17,744 bases of DNA. It comes from an uncultured Eubacteriales bacterium. GTDB taxonomy: Bacteria; Bacillota; Clostridia; Oscillospirales; Oscillospiraceae. This document shows positions 7,432 to 16,732 of the stretch, piece by piece. The DNA is taken from assembly GCA_900551355.1 (NCBI GenBank), contig URVR01000012.1, forward strand, positions 1 through 17,744. The letters run 5' to 3'. Numbering within the stretch: position 1 is the stretch's first letter; each line of letters begins with the position of its first letter. The position numbers and the translations under genes are program-made. Below the pieces are notes generated by a model that worked only from the letters and a program-made list of their open reading frames with translations, did not search any database and was not told where the DNA came from.

Positions 7432-8316
7432 ATGGTCATCGCATTTATCGGTCTGGGCGAAGTCGGCTCCACCTATTCCAGCGGTCTGGCGCGCAACGGC
7501 GCCACCGTCAAGGGCTACGATATCAAGTTCGACACCGAGGGCAAGGAAAACTTTGTCAACTATCAGAAGTGCCTGGATGCCGGCGTGCAGCTGGTGGACT
7601 CCCCCAAGGAGCTGATCGAGGGCTCTGACATCATCATCGCCGTCACCTCCTGCTCCCAGGCCATGGAGACCGCCGCCATGTACAAGCCGTTCCTGAAGAA
7701 GGAGCAGCGCTACTGCGAGTGGAACTCCACCGTGCCCGATCTGGTCCGCAAGGTCGAAGCCTTCCTGGGCGACAACTGCACCTTCGTGGACTGCTGCACC
7801 CTGTGCTCCCCCAGCATGTTCGGCGTGGCGACACCCTGCTGCAGCTGCGGCCCTGCCGGCGAGCAGACCGCCAACGAGCTGAACGCCTACGGCATGAAGA
7901 TCCGCTACATGGGCGACTCCATCGGGCAGGCCTCCGCGTTCAAGGTCATCCGCAGCATCTTCACCAAGTCCCTGGAGGCTACGCTGGTGGAGAGCCTGGC
8001 CTGCGCAAGATACTACGGCGTGGAGGAGGACATCTTCAAGTCCATCGTGGAGTTCCTGACCGATGAGCCGACGGACGAGACGCTGGCGATGATGGTCCGC
8101 ACCAATATGATCCACTCCAAGCGCCGCGGCGACGAGATCTGCGAGATCGCCGAGATGGAGAAGGAGGCCGGTCTGGAGAACACCATGGCCGAGGCCGCCA
8201 CCAAGAAGCTGTACTGGCTGGCCGATCTGGGCCTGAAGGAGAAGTTCGGCGGCAAGAAGGCCGAGACCCTCAACGACGCGCTGGACGCCGTTCTGGCCGC
8301 CCAGGGCAAGAAGTAA
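7432..8316 (+). CDS. NAD(P)-dependent beta-hydroxyacid dehydrogenase, DUF1932 type
   Basis: This 294-residue protein is in the 6-phosphogluconate/3-hydroxyisobutyrate dehydrogenase family. The dinucleotide-binding motif GLGEVG (7-12) opens a Rossmann domain (about 1-160); K171 in GQASAFKVIRS is the catalytic lysine. The C-terminal helical domain (KRRGDEICEIAEMEKEAG, 230-247) resembles DUF1932. The reaction would be oxidation of a beta-hydroxy acid or reduction of a semialdehyde, like tartronate semialdehyde reductase. Start choice: ATG 7432 begins directly at the Rossmann strand, 11 bases after AAAGGA; TTG 7426, two codons upstream, has tighter spacing and cannot be excluded. The loop at 121-139 carries six cysteines, which is unusual. 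It is followed closely by the second rraA-like gene. Confidence 0.85.
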   Translation: MVIAFIGLGEVGSTYSSGLARNGATVKGYDIKFDTEGKENFVNYQKCLDAGVQLVDSPKELIEGSDIIIAVTSCSQAMETAAMYKPFLKKEQRYCEWNSTVPDLVRKVEAFLGDNCTFVDCCTLCSPSMFGVATPCCSCGPAGEQTANELNAYGMKIRYMGDSIGQASAFKVIRSIFTKSLEATLVESLACARYYGVEEDIFKSIVEFLTDEPTDETLAMMVRTNMIHSKRRGDEICEIAEMEKEAGLENTMAEAATKKLYWLADLGLKEKFGGKKAETLNDALDAVLAAQGKK

Positions 8317-8343
8317 ATCAGCTCGGATCCAGGAGGAAAGAAT

Positions 8344-9048
8344 ATGTCCGGACCTGTCGGTTTTAGAATCTTTACAAAGGTGAAGCGGGCCGAGCCCGCT
8401 CTGGTGGAGGCGTTCCGCGACCTGCCGGTGTGCAACATCGACGACAGCATGAACAAGATCGCCGGCGCTCATTCCGCCATCAAGCCCCTGAACAGCGTGA
8501 AGCTGCTGGGCACCGCCATCACCGTGAAGGCGCCCATCGGCGACAACCTTATGTTCCATCAGGCCATCAGCATGGCGCAGGCCGGCGATGTGATCGTGGT
8601 GGACGGCGGCGGCTGCACCGAGCGCGCCATCTGCGGCGAGAACATGATGCAGATCGCGCGGCAGAAGGGCGTCCGCGGCTTCCTGGTGGACGGCTCCATC
8701 CGCGACTCCGCCGCGCTGGCTGCATTTGACGATTTCACCATCTTCGCCAGAGGCGTGATGGCCAACGCATCCTTCAAGGGCTTAGGCCCCGGCGAGATCA
8801 ACGTGCCTGTGTGCATCGGCGGCATGGTGGTGTACCCCGGCGACATCATCGTCGGCGATGAGGACGGCGTTGTAGCCATCCGGCCGCAGCACGCCCAGGA
8901 GATCGCAGAGGCGGCCCGCCGGCTGAAGGAGCAGGAGGAGGCCAACCTGCAGCTGATCCTGCAGGGGAAGTCCGACCGCTCCTGGGTCATGAAGGCCCTG
9001 ACCGAGAAGGGCTGCACGTTCATCGATAAGGCTTGGGATGAGGAGTGA
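8344..9048 (+). CDS. RraA-family aldolase-like protein 2
   Basis: This 234-residue protein is a second RraA/HMG-aldolase family member. It shares with protein 1 the IGDNxMxHxAISMA block (65-78), the Arg-Asp pair R120-D121, PGEINVPVCIGG (149-160), PGDIIVGDEDGVVAI (165-179) and a C-terminal helix with a QLILQGK-like end. Unlike protein 1, it has GE (98-99) at the active-site loop and the standard GDEDG turn, so it is the more typical of the two. AGGAGG lies nine bases before the ATG at 8344. The genes are in one operon but four genes apart. The two may form a heteromer or act on different keto acids; both are inference. Oxaloacetate decarboxylase activity is common in this family and is an alternative role. 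Confidence 0.85.
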   Translation: MSGPVGFRIFTKVKRAEPALVEAFRDLPVCNIDDSMNKIAGAHSAIKPLNSVKLLGTAITVKAPIGDNLMFHQAISMAQAGDVIVVDGGGCTERAICGENMMQIARQKGVRGFLVDGSIRDSAALAAFDDFTIFARGVMANASFKGLGPGEINVPVCIGGMVVYPGDIIVGDEDGVVAIRPQHAQEIAEAARRLKEQEEANLQLILQGKSDRSWVMKALTEKGCTFIDKAWDEE

Positions 9049-9069
9049 CCGTCCGAAAGGAGTTTTGAC

Positions 9070-9372
9070 ATGATAAAGCACATCGTTTTCTGGCGCATGA
9101 AAAAAGAGGCCAACGGCAACGACATGTACGAGAACATCCGCATCGCCGCGGAGAAGCTGGACGCCGTTGCCAAGCAGTTCCCCGCGCTTAAGAGCCTGAC
9201 ACATCATACCTGCATCTTCAGCGGCGCCCATTACTGGGACTACGTGGAGGAGATGGAGTTTGACGATCTGGACAGCCTGAAGGCGTGGGCGCAGTTCCCG
9301 CCCCACAAGGAGCTGCACGATTTCGTGGACAGCATCCGCGAGGAGCGGGCCGCTGTGGACTACGAGTTCTGA
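9070..9372 (+). CDS. Dabb-domain (stress-responsive A/B barrel) protein
   Basis: This 100-residue protein is a single Dabb domain: the N-terminal strand MIKHIVFWRMK with His4, a central helix (about 20-37), a further strand, and the family signature FPPHKELHDFV (76-86) with His79. Dabb proteins are dimeric ferredoxin-like barrels; relatives act as cyclases or mutarotases, but most members have no known function. The start follows AAAGGAG, and it lies 21 bases after the second rraA-like gene, so it is translated from the same transcript. In this operon it might act on a sugar acid or unstable keto acid; this is inference. Confidence 0.8.
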   Translation: MIKHIVFWRMKKEANGNDMYENIRIAAEKLDAVAKQFPALKSLTHHTCIFSGAHYWDYVEEMEFDDLDSLKAWAQFPPHKELHDFVDSIREERAAVDYEF

Positions 9373-9426
9373 GAAAGCCATCTGCAAGAAACTTTTTCAT
9401 ATCCGCGTTCCCCCGATACCCCGCAA

Positions 9427-9467
9427 GAGAAATGCACAAGAGGGATCCCTCCTCTTGTGCATTTCTC
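9427..9467 (+). other. 17-bp perfect hairpin before the DMT transporter gene
   Basis: GAGAAATGCACAAGAGG (9427-9443) pairs perfectly with CCTCTTGTGCATTTCTC (9451-9467) around a 7-base loop; the loop region includes the palindrome GGGATCCC (9442-9449). No T-run follows. It is the third strong intercistronic hairpin in this operon and sits in the 124-base gap after the Dabb gene. Confidence 0.75.
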
Positions 9468-9496
9468 CATTTCACCCGACAAAAGGCAGGTCTGCT

Positions 9497-10366
9497 ATGA
9501 CGATCCGGAAAAACAGCAAAACCACCGCCGTGCTCCTGATGGTGACCGCCTCGTTCTGCTTCGCGGCCATGAGCCTCTGCTCGCGGCTGGTGGTGGGCGT
9601 GGAGAGCGTTGAAAAGGCGTTTTTCAGGAACCTTTTCTCCCTCATCATCTCCTCGGTCTTTCTGATCAGGGATCGGACGCCCATCCGCCTTACAAGGGGC
9701 TCTGTGCCGCTGATGGCGCTGCGCGCCGTGGGCGGGACGCTGGGCGTGGTGTTCAATTTCTACGCCATCGACCACACCCTGTTTTCCAATGCCAACATGC
9801 TCAACAAGGTCTCGCCCTTCGCCGCCATCTTCTTTTCCGCCATCCTGTACAAGGAGCGGGTCAAGCTGCCCCAGATCGCCTGTCTGCTGCTGGCCTTCGG
9901 CGGAACGCTCTTTATTCTGAAGCCCGGCGGTGATATGATCAATACGGCCGGACTGATCGGGCTGGCCGGCGGCATCTGCGCCGGACTGTCCCAGTCCGCG
10001 CTGCGGGGACTGAAGCTGCGCGGGAACCACTCCATGGTCATCGTGTTTCTGTTCTCGCTCTGCTCCGCGGTGATGATCCTCCCGCTGTCCCTGCTGCACT
10101 ACACACCGCTGCAGCCCCGGCAGCTGCTTCTGCTGTTCATGACGGCGGCCTTTGCCGCGGGCGGACAGTTTTCCATCACCTGCGCCTACTCCATCGCACC
10201 GGCCCGGGAGATCTCCATCTACGACTACTCGCAGATGTTCTTTGCCGGCGCCTTCGGATACCTGTTCTTCCGCCAGATCCCCGACCTGTGGAGCCTGGTG
10301 GGGTATGCGGTGATCTTTGCCGCCGCATACTGTATGTTCCGGTATTCAAAGCATCATACCGACTGA
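9497..10366 (+). CDS. DMT-superfamily transporter (EamA domains)
   Basis: This 289-residue protein has about ten membrane segments in two EamA repeats (roughly 11-138 and 150-285). Features such as FRNLFSLIIS (43-52), ALRAVGGTLGVVFNFYAI (74-91) and LVGYAVIFAAAY near the end are typical of drug/metabolite exporters of the EamA family. The start is the ATG at 9497, six bases after AAAAGGCAGG; an in-frame TTG at 9455 lies inside the hairpin and is unlikely. It probably exports or exchanges a metabolite. Its location between catabolic genes and larA suggests the cargo is an acid from this pathway, but EamA proteins are promiscuous and substrate cannot be told from sequence. Confidence 0.85.
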   Translation: MTIRKNSKTTAVLLMVTASFCFAAMSLCSRLVVGVESVEKAFFRNLFSLIISSVFLIRDRTPIRLTRGSVPLMALRAVGGTLGVVFNFYAIDHTLFSNANMLNKVSPFAAIFFSAILYKERVKLPQIACLLLAFGGTLFILKPGGDMINTAGLIGLAGGICAGLSQSALRGLKLRGNHSMVIVFLFSLCSAVMILPLSLLHYTPLQPRQLLLLFMTAAFAAGGQFSITCAYSIAPAREISIYDYSQMFFAGAFGYLFFRQIPDLWSLVGYAVIFAAAYCMFRYSKHHTD

Positions 10367-10391
10367 CACGTCTTTCAGAAAGGAGAAAACC

Positions 10392-11684
10392 ATGGAGCTT
10401 GCTTACGGAGCGGCCAGTCTGCACATTCCGTTTCCCGATGAGCGCATCGACTGCGTGGTGACCTCAAAAGCCGCCGACATCCGGCCCGAGGCCGATGTGG
10501 CCCGGCTGGTCGACGCCGCCATGGCGCATCCCATCGGCTGCCCTCCGCTGGAGGAGCGGATACACGCCAACGAGCGCGTCTGCATCCTGGTCTCCGATGT
10601 GACCCGGCTGTGGCAGCGCACGGCGGAATATATGCCGCTGCTGGTGAACCGCCTCAACCGCTGCGGCGTACCGGATGAGAACATCCTCATCATCGTGGCC
10701 GTGGGGACCCACCGCGGCCAGACGCCGGAGGAATTTGAGAAGATCGTGGGCGCGGACATCGTCCGGCGCATCCGCGTCATCAATCACGACTGCGACGATG
10801 CGGCCCACCTGCGCTGCGTGGGGCAGACGCCCTCCGGAAACGCGGTGTATCTCAACAGCCGCGCGCTGGACTGCGACCGGCTGATCCTGACGGGCGGGAC
10901 GGTGCTGCATTTCCTGGCGGGCTTCGGCGGCGGCGCCAAGAGCATCATCCCGGGCATCGCGTCCCGCGATACCGTGAACCGCAACCACAATCTGGCGCTG
11001 AACGAGGGCTTCGGCGCCGGGATCCACCCGCTGGTGAAAAGCGGCAGCATGGAGGGCAACCCGCTGCGGGAGGACATAGACGCAGGCGCGGCGCTGATCC
11101 CCATCGACTTCATGGTCAACGTCGTGGCCAACGAGCGGGGGGAGATCGTCCGCGTCTTTGCCGGCGATGTGTTTCAGGCGCACCGGCAGGCGGCGGCCTA
11201 TATCCGCCGGATGTACACGGTGTCGGTCCGGCAGAGAGCATCGCTGCTGTTCGTCAGCGGCGGCGGCTTCCCCAAGGACATCAACCTCCGGCAGACGGCG
11301 AAGTCCCTGCACTGCGCGCTGGCCATGGCGGAGGAGCGCTCCACCATCATCCTGGCGGCGGAGTGCCGGGACGGCTTCGGTGATGAGCAGATACGCCGTC
11401 AGATCATGGACTTTTCCGACATGCGGCAGCGGGAGCTGGATCTGCGCCGGCAGTTTACCATCGGCGCCTTCGTGGGCTTCTATTTCGCCCAGGCGGCGGA
11501 AAAGCACCATGTGATCCTCATCTCCTCCATGCCGGAGGCGTGGTTCCGGCAGACAAAGATCCATGTGGCCGCCACGGCGGAGGAGGCGCTGGCGTCGGCC
11601 CGCCGGCTCAACGGCGGCAGTCTGGACGGACTGTACACCGCGCTGCTGCCCGGCGGCGGCAGCGTGCTCCCCGTGCTGCCCTGA
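10392..11684 (+). CDS. LarA-family nickel-dependent racemase/epimerase
   Basis: This 430-residue protein is a full-length LarA homologue. Lactate racemase uses the nickel-pincer nucleotide (NPN) cofactor to racemise lactate by hydride transfer. All expected residues are present: D69 and R72 in SDVTR, H107 in GTHRGQT, H173 in VLHFLAGFGGGAKSI, K183 (the pincer-linked Lys) and H199 (the nickel ligand) in NRNHN, and K295 in GGFPKDINLRQ. The start ATG 10392 follows AAAGGAG with six-base spacing; the longer frame from 10317 lies in the preceding gene. No larB, larC or larE is in the window, so NPN must be made elsewhere. LarA homologues also act on other hydroxy acids including sugar acids, so C2 epimerisation of an aldonate is plausible. 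It ends the operon. Confidence 0.9.
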   Translation: MELAYGAASLHIPFPDERIDCVVTSKAADIRPEADVARLVDAAMAHPIGCPPLEERIHANERVCILVSDVTRLWQRTAEYMPLLVNRLNRCGVPDENILIIVAVGTHRGQTPEEFEKIVGADIVRRIRVINHDCDDAAHLRCVGQTPSGNAVYLNSRALDCDRLILTGGTVLHFLAGFGGGAKSIIPGIASRDTVNRNHNLALNEGFGAGIHPLVKSGSMEGNPLREDIDAGAALIPIDFMVNVVANERGEIVRVFAGDVFQAHRQAAAYIRRMYTVSVRQRASLLFVSGGGFPKDINLRQTAKSLHCALAMAEERSTIILAAECRDGFGDEQIRRQIMDFSDMRQRELDLRRQFTIGAFVGFYFAQAAEKHHVILISSMPEAWFRQTKIHVAATAEEALASARRLNGGSLDGLYTALLPGGGSVLPVLP

Positions 11685-11700
11685 CACCGCGCAAAGCACA

Positions 11701-11729
11701 GGCCCCCGGCCATCGGCCGGGGGCCTTTT
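11701..11729 (+). terminator. Intrinsic terminator of the catabolic operon
   Basis: GGCCCCCGGCC (11701-11711) pairs perfectly with GGCCGGGGGCC (11715-11725) around ATC and is followed by TTTT. It lies 16 bases after the larA-like stop and is the first hairpin with a T-run after the operon promoter. Confidence 0.9.
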
Positions 11730-11741
11730 GTATGCAGGTGT

Positions 11742-12043
11742 TTACTGCCCGTCGCCGGCAGGAGGCGGCGGGACTGTCCCGTCCAGGAGCCTTTCCGCCA
11801 CCTGGATGGTACCTCCGTCCTGCGGCAGCTCCCGCACCACCCGGAAGCCCTGCGCCTGCAGGGCGGCCAGCGCCTCCGAGGCGATCCGGCTGCCGGTGCC
11901 CGCGCGAGGGTGACCTCCGCGCCGCAGCGGGCGTAGTACTGCGTGTCCGCCTTACAGAAGGCGTAGACCATGGGGGTGTCCGCCAGTCCCAGCCGCCGCA
12001 CGTCATACGCGGCGGACAGCTTTCCGATCTCGATCCTGTCCAT
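11742..12043 (-). pseudogene. GNAT acetyltransferase remnant
   Basis: Reading from the ATG at 12043 (GGAGG ten bases upstream), about 45 residues look like the N-terminus of a GNAT N-acetyltransferase: YDVRRLGLADTPMVYAF and QYYARCGAEVT. From about 11900 a different frame, ending at the TAA at 11742, gives the acetyl-CoA-binding part: GTGSRIASEALAALQAQGF followed by RVVRELPQDGGTIQVAERLL. The middle of a normal 150-170-residue GNAT is missing between these parts, and a further 20-odd residues appear lost between QGF and RVV. The frame change plus deletion makes a working enzyme unlikely. The assignment rests on motif recognition; a sequencing error could explain the frame shift but not the shortness. 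Confidence 0.6.
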
Positions 12044-12105
12044 ACCGAAAACCTCCGGAAATGTCGCACAGCGGCTTATTCTCTGGCACTATCCTATCAC
12101 AGCCT

Positions 12106-12144
12106 CCCGCGAAACACAAGCGCACGGCCGGCGGCCGGGCGCTT
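12106..12144 (-). terminator. Probable terminator of the HEAQH gene
   Basis: On the minus strand AAGCGC and GCGCTT (12139-12144 and 12118-12123) bracket an inner GGCC-rich stem. A weak T-rich stretch, GTGTTTC, follows on the minus strand (12111-12117). It lies 21 bases past the stop at 12165. Confidence 0.5.
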
Positions 12145-12164
12145 GTCGTCTGTGGGAGCCGCGT

Positions 12165-12860
12165 TCAGCCGTTGGACGCGGCCTCCGGCTTCCCGTATGC
12201 TTCCTCCATTTCCCGCGTGTGCGCACGGAACAGCTCCAGCGCCCGCGCCCGGATGCAGGGGAGCGAGCTTTGATCCGTGTCCGCAAACGCGCGCCGGAGC
12301 CGCGCGGAGGCCACCGCGTGGCTGTCGCCGGTCTTGCTTTCGTCCGCCTCCGACAGGAACTTTTGCAGCAGCCCCGGATCGCCGGTGTAGTGCAGCTCCA
12401 CCAGCTTCGCCCGGTATTCCAGCTCCGCGGGGGTGATCCCGGGGAACCGCTTCATATCCACCGTGTGCTGCGCTTCGTGCTTCAGCAGGGAGACGAGGAA
12501 CCGCTCGCTTGTAAAATCATACGCCTGCTCGATGCAGTTGATGGTGCCGTCGGGCGAGGCCCAGCCGCCCGTGCCGTACCGGCCGAAGGTCAGATAGTCC
12601 ATCCAGCTGCGGAATATGAAGCCCCTGAGGATGTTGACGGTGTATGCCGCCGTTCCGTCCGGCAGCTCCACCTGATAGGCGGTGGGGACCGTATCCCGCC
12701 AGATATAGGGGCCGTAGTAGCCCTGGGTCTTCCCGAAAAGCGCGTGACAGCCCGCCGCTTCAAACTCCGTCTGCAGCCGCTCCGTCAGAAGCGCCTCCGG
12801 CGCATCCGGCATGTGCAGGAGCGCCCGCAGCCCTGTCAGCAGTCTGTCTGCGGCCTCCAC
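12165..12860 (-). CDS. Putative HExxH-motif protein, probably 5'-truncated
   Basis: The visible 231-residue reading starts at a GTG (12860) and contains LLKHEAQH (125-132), an HExxH zinc-metallopeptidase-like motif, followed by ELEYRAKLVEL (146-156) whose Glu residues could supply a third ligand. I do not recognise the family. No signal peptide or membrane segment is seen. The same frame stays open upstream and looks protein-like (LYQIYYRDTFYCGLPEVEAAD) for about 25 codons, with no ATG, GTG or TTG until it enters the ppdK terminator hairpin and then overlaps the end of ppdK. The true start therefore seems lost, making this a probable truncated gene left by a deletion. No ribosome binding site precedes the GTG convincingly. 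Confidence 0.55.
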   Translation of the reverse strand: MEAADRLLTGLRALLHMPDAPEALLTERLQTEFEAAGCHALFGKTQGYYGPYIWRDTVPTAYQVELPDGTAAYTVNILRGFIFRSWMDYLTFGRYGTGGWASPDGTINCIEQAYDFTSERFLVSLLKHEAQHTVDMKRFPGITPAELEYRAKLVELHYTGDPGLLQKFLSEADESKTGDSHAVASARLRRAFADTDQSSLPCIRARALELFRAHTREMEEAYGKPEAASNG

Positions 12861-12920
12861 CTCCGGCAGGCCGCAGTAAAAGGTGTCGCGGTAATAGATC
12901 TGGTACAGGCGCAGGGGCAG

Positions 12921-12952
12921 AAAACAAGCCTCCGGTCAGTGACCGGAGGCTT
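12921..12952 (-). terminator. Intrinsic terminator of ppdK
   Basis: AAGCCTCCGGTCA (12926-12938) and TGACCGGAGGCTT (12940-12952) pair over 13 bp with a tight loop. On the minus strand this is followed by GTTTTC (12921-12925 and beyond), a T-run. It lies 37 bases beyond the ppdK stop. Confidence 0.85.
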
Positions 12953-12989
12953 GCTGCTGTGCGGTTTGTGCTTCGCCGGAGCGGAGGTG

Positions 12990-15617
<2,628 letters not shown>

Positions 15618-15670
15618 GGTAGTCCCTCCATCTATCAATATAGTTGTACCAAACGATGAGAACGTTTCTT

Positions 15671-15699
15671 ATTATAGTCATATTTCCCGCCAAAAGCAA
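15671..15699 (-). promoter_or_regulatory. ppdK promoter
   Basis: On the minus strand a perfect TATAAT (15671-15676) lies 17 bp downstream of TTGCTT (15694-15699). Transcription would start near 15664, about 47 bases before the ATG. An inverted repeat AAACG/CGTTT (15651-15655 and 15663-15667) covers the start and may be an operator. Confidence 0.7.
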
Positions 15700-15799
15700 G
15701 TCTATTCCCAAATTTTTCTGTTTTTTTGCAATAGGTTTCAGTCCTTGTCGGGAAACGCTGTTACAGGAAACATTTTCCCCCGTATCCGTAGAATAAAAC

Positions 15800-15829
15800 T
15801 TGCCTGTCCCGCTTTTTGTGTGGTATACT
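15800..15829 (+). promoter_or_regulatory. holB promoter
   Basis: TTGCCT (15800-15805) and TATACT (15824-15829) are separated by 18 bp, with TGG (15821-15823) giving an extended -10. The start would lie near 15836, about 45 bases before the ATG. It diverges from the ppdK promoter in the same 263-base gap. Confidence 0.6.
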
Positions 15830-15880
15830 AATACATTATGAAAGTGGGGTGTCAGGCCCTGCGGAGGAAAGGGGAGCGCC

Positions 15881-16732
15881 ATGGCCCAGCTTCTGCCGGA
15901 AAACAGCACACTGGAGCGCACGGTCCGCCGTGCGGCGGAGCAGGGAAGGCTGAGCCACGCCATCGTGCTCTCCGGAGACGGCGACCTGACGGACGCGGCG
16001 CGGTTCATCGCCGCCGCCCACGTCTGCGAGGCGGCGGACAGGCCCTGTCTGCGGTGCCGGCACTGCCGGAAGGTGCTGGAGGGCATCCACCCCGACGTCG
16101 CGGTGATCCGGGACACGGAGCACCGGGAGCTGACGGTGGACGCGGTTCGCGCCCTGCGGCAGGATGTGTACATCCGGCCCAACGAGGCGGCGCGGAAGGT
16201 ATACATCATCGCCGACAGCCGCCAGCTCAACGAGCGGGACCAGAACGTGCTGCTGAAGATCGTGGAGGAGGGGCCGTCCTACGCGGCGTTCATCTTCTGC
16301 GCCGACAGCCCCGCCGCGCTGCTGGAGACGGTGCGCTCCCGCTGCGTGCTGCTGAAGTGCGACGCCCCGGCGCCGGAGGCCCTGCCGCCGGAGGCGGAGC
16401 AGCTGTGCCGGGTCTTTGCAAAGGGCAGGCTGCTGCCGGTGACGGCGTATCTGGTGTCGCTGGAGAACCGGCGGCTGAAGCGGGAGGAGCTGCGGGACGT
16501 GCTGCGGGGCGCGTGGTGCGCCGCGGCGGAAGCCCTGCTGCTGCAGATGGGCAAGGAGACGCCGGACCCCGCCTGCGGCGAGACGGCGCAGGCGCTGGCC
16601 GACGGGCTGGACCGCCGGCGGCTGTACGGCCTGACGGCGCTGCTGGAGAAGTACAGCGGCGAATGTGAATACAATGTAGGCGCGGGCCATGTTCTTGGCG
16701 CCCTCGCCGTGGAATGGGAGGAGCTTCTATGA
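15881..16732 (+). CDS. holB: DNA polymerase III delta' subunit
   Basis: This 283-residue protein is the delta' subunit of the clamp loader, a structural AAA+ partner that helps open the beta clamp. The N-terminal domain reads LSHAIVLSGDGD (24-35), where the P-loop is degenerate as expected for delta'. A zinc module follows with Cys49, Cys56, Cys59 and Cys62 (C-x6-C-x2-C-x2-C). DQNVLLKIVEEGP (120-132), FIFCADSP (137-144) and SRC (153-155) are typical of the AAA+ core. A GGAAAGGGGAG precedes the ATG at 15881. Its stop overlaps the next gene by four bases (ATGA), indicating translational coupling. The gene pair holB-ricT is conserved in Firmicutes. Confidence 0.88.
   Translation: MAQLLPENSTLERTVRRAAEQGRLSHAIVLSGDGDLTDAARFIAAAHVCEAADRPCLRCRHCRKVLEGIHPDVAVIRDTEHRELTVDAVRALRQDVYIRPNEAARKVYIIADSRQLNERDQNVLLKIVEEGPSYAAFIFCADSPAALLETVRSRCVLLKCDAPAPEALPPEAEQLCRVFAKGRLLPVTAYLVSLENRRLKREELRDVLRGAWCAAAEALLLQMGKETPDPACGETAQALADGLDRRRLYGLTALLEKYSGECEYNVGAGHVLGALAVEWEELL

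Noticed and set aside
7719..8066. A 115-codon frame within the dehydrogenase gene
   Set aside because: It is out of frame inside a well-supported gene and has an Arg/Gly/His-rich composition without family features.
9455..9496. An upstream TTG start for the DMT transporter
   Set aside because: The added 14 residues come from the hairpin arm and are not hydrophobic or conserved-looking; the ATG at 9497 has a well-spaced ribosome binding site.
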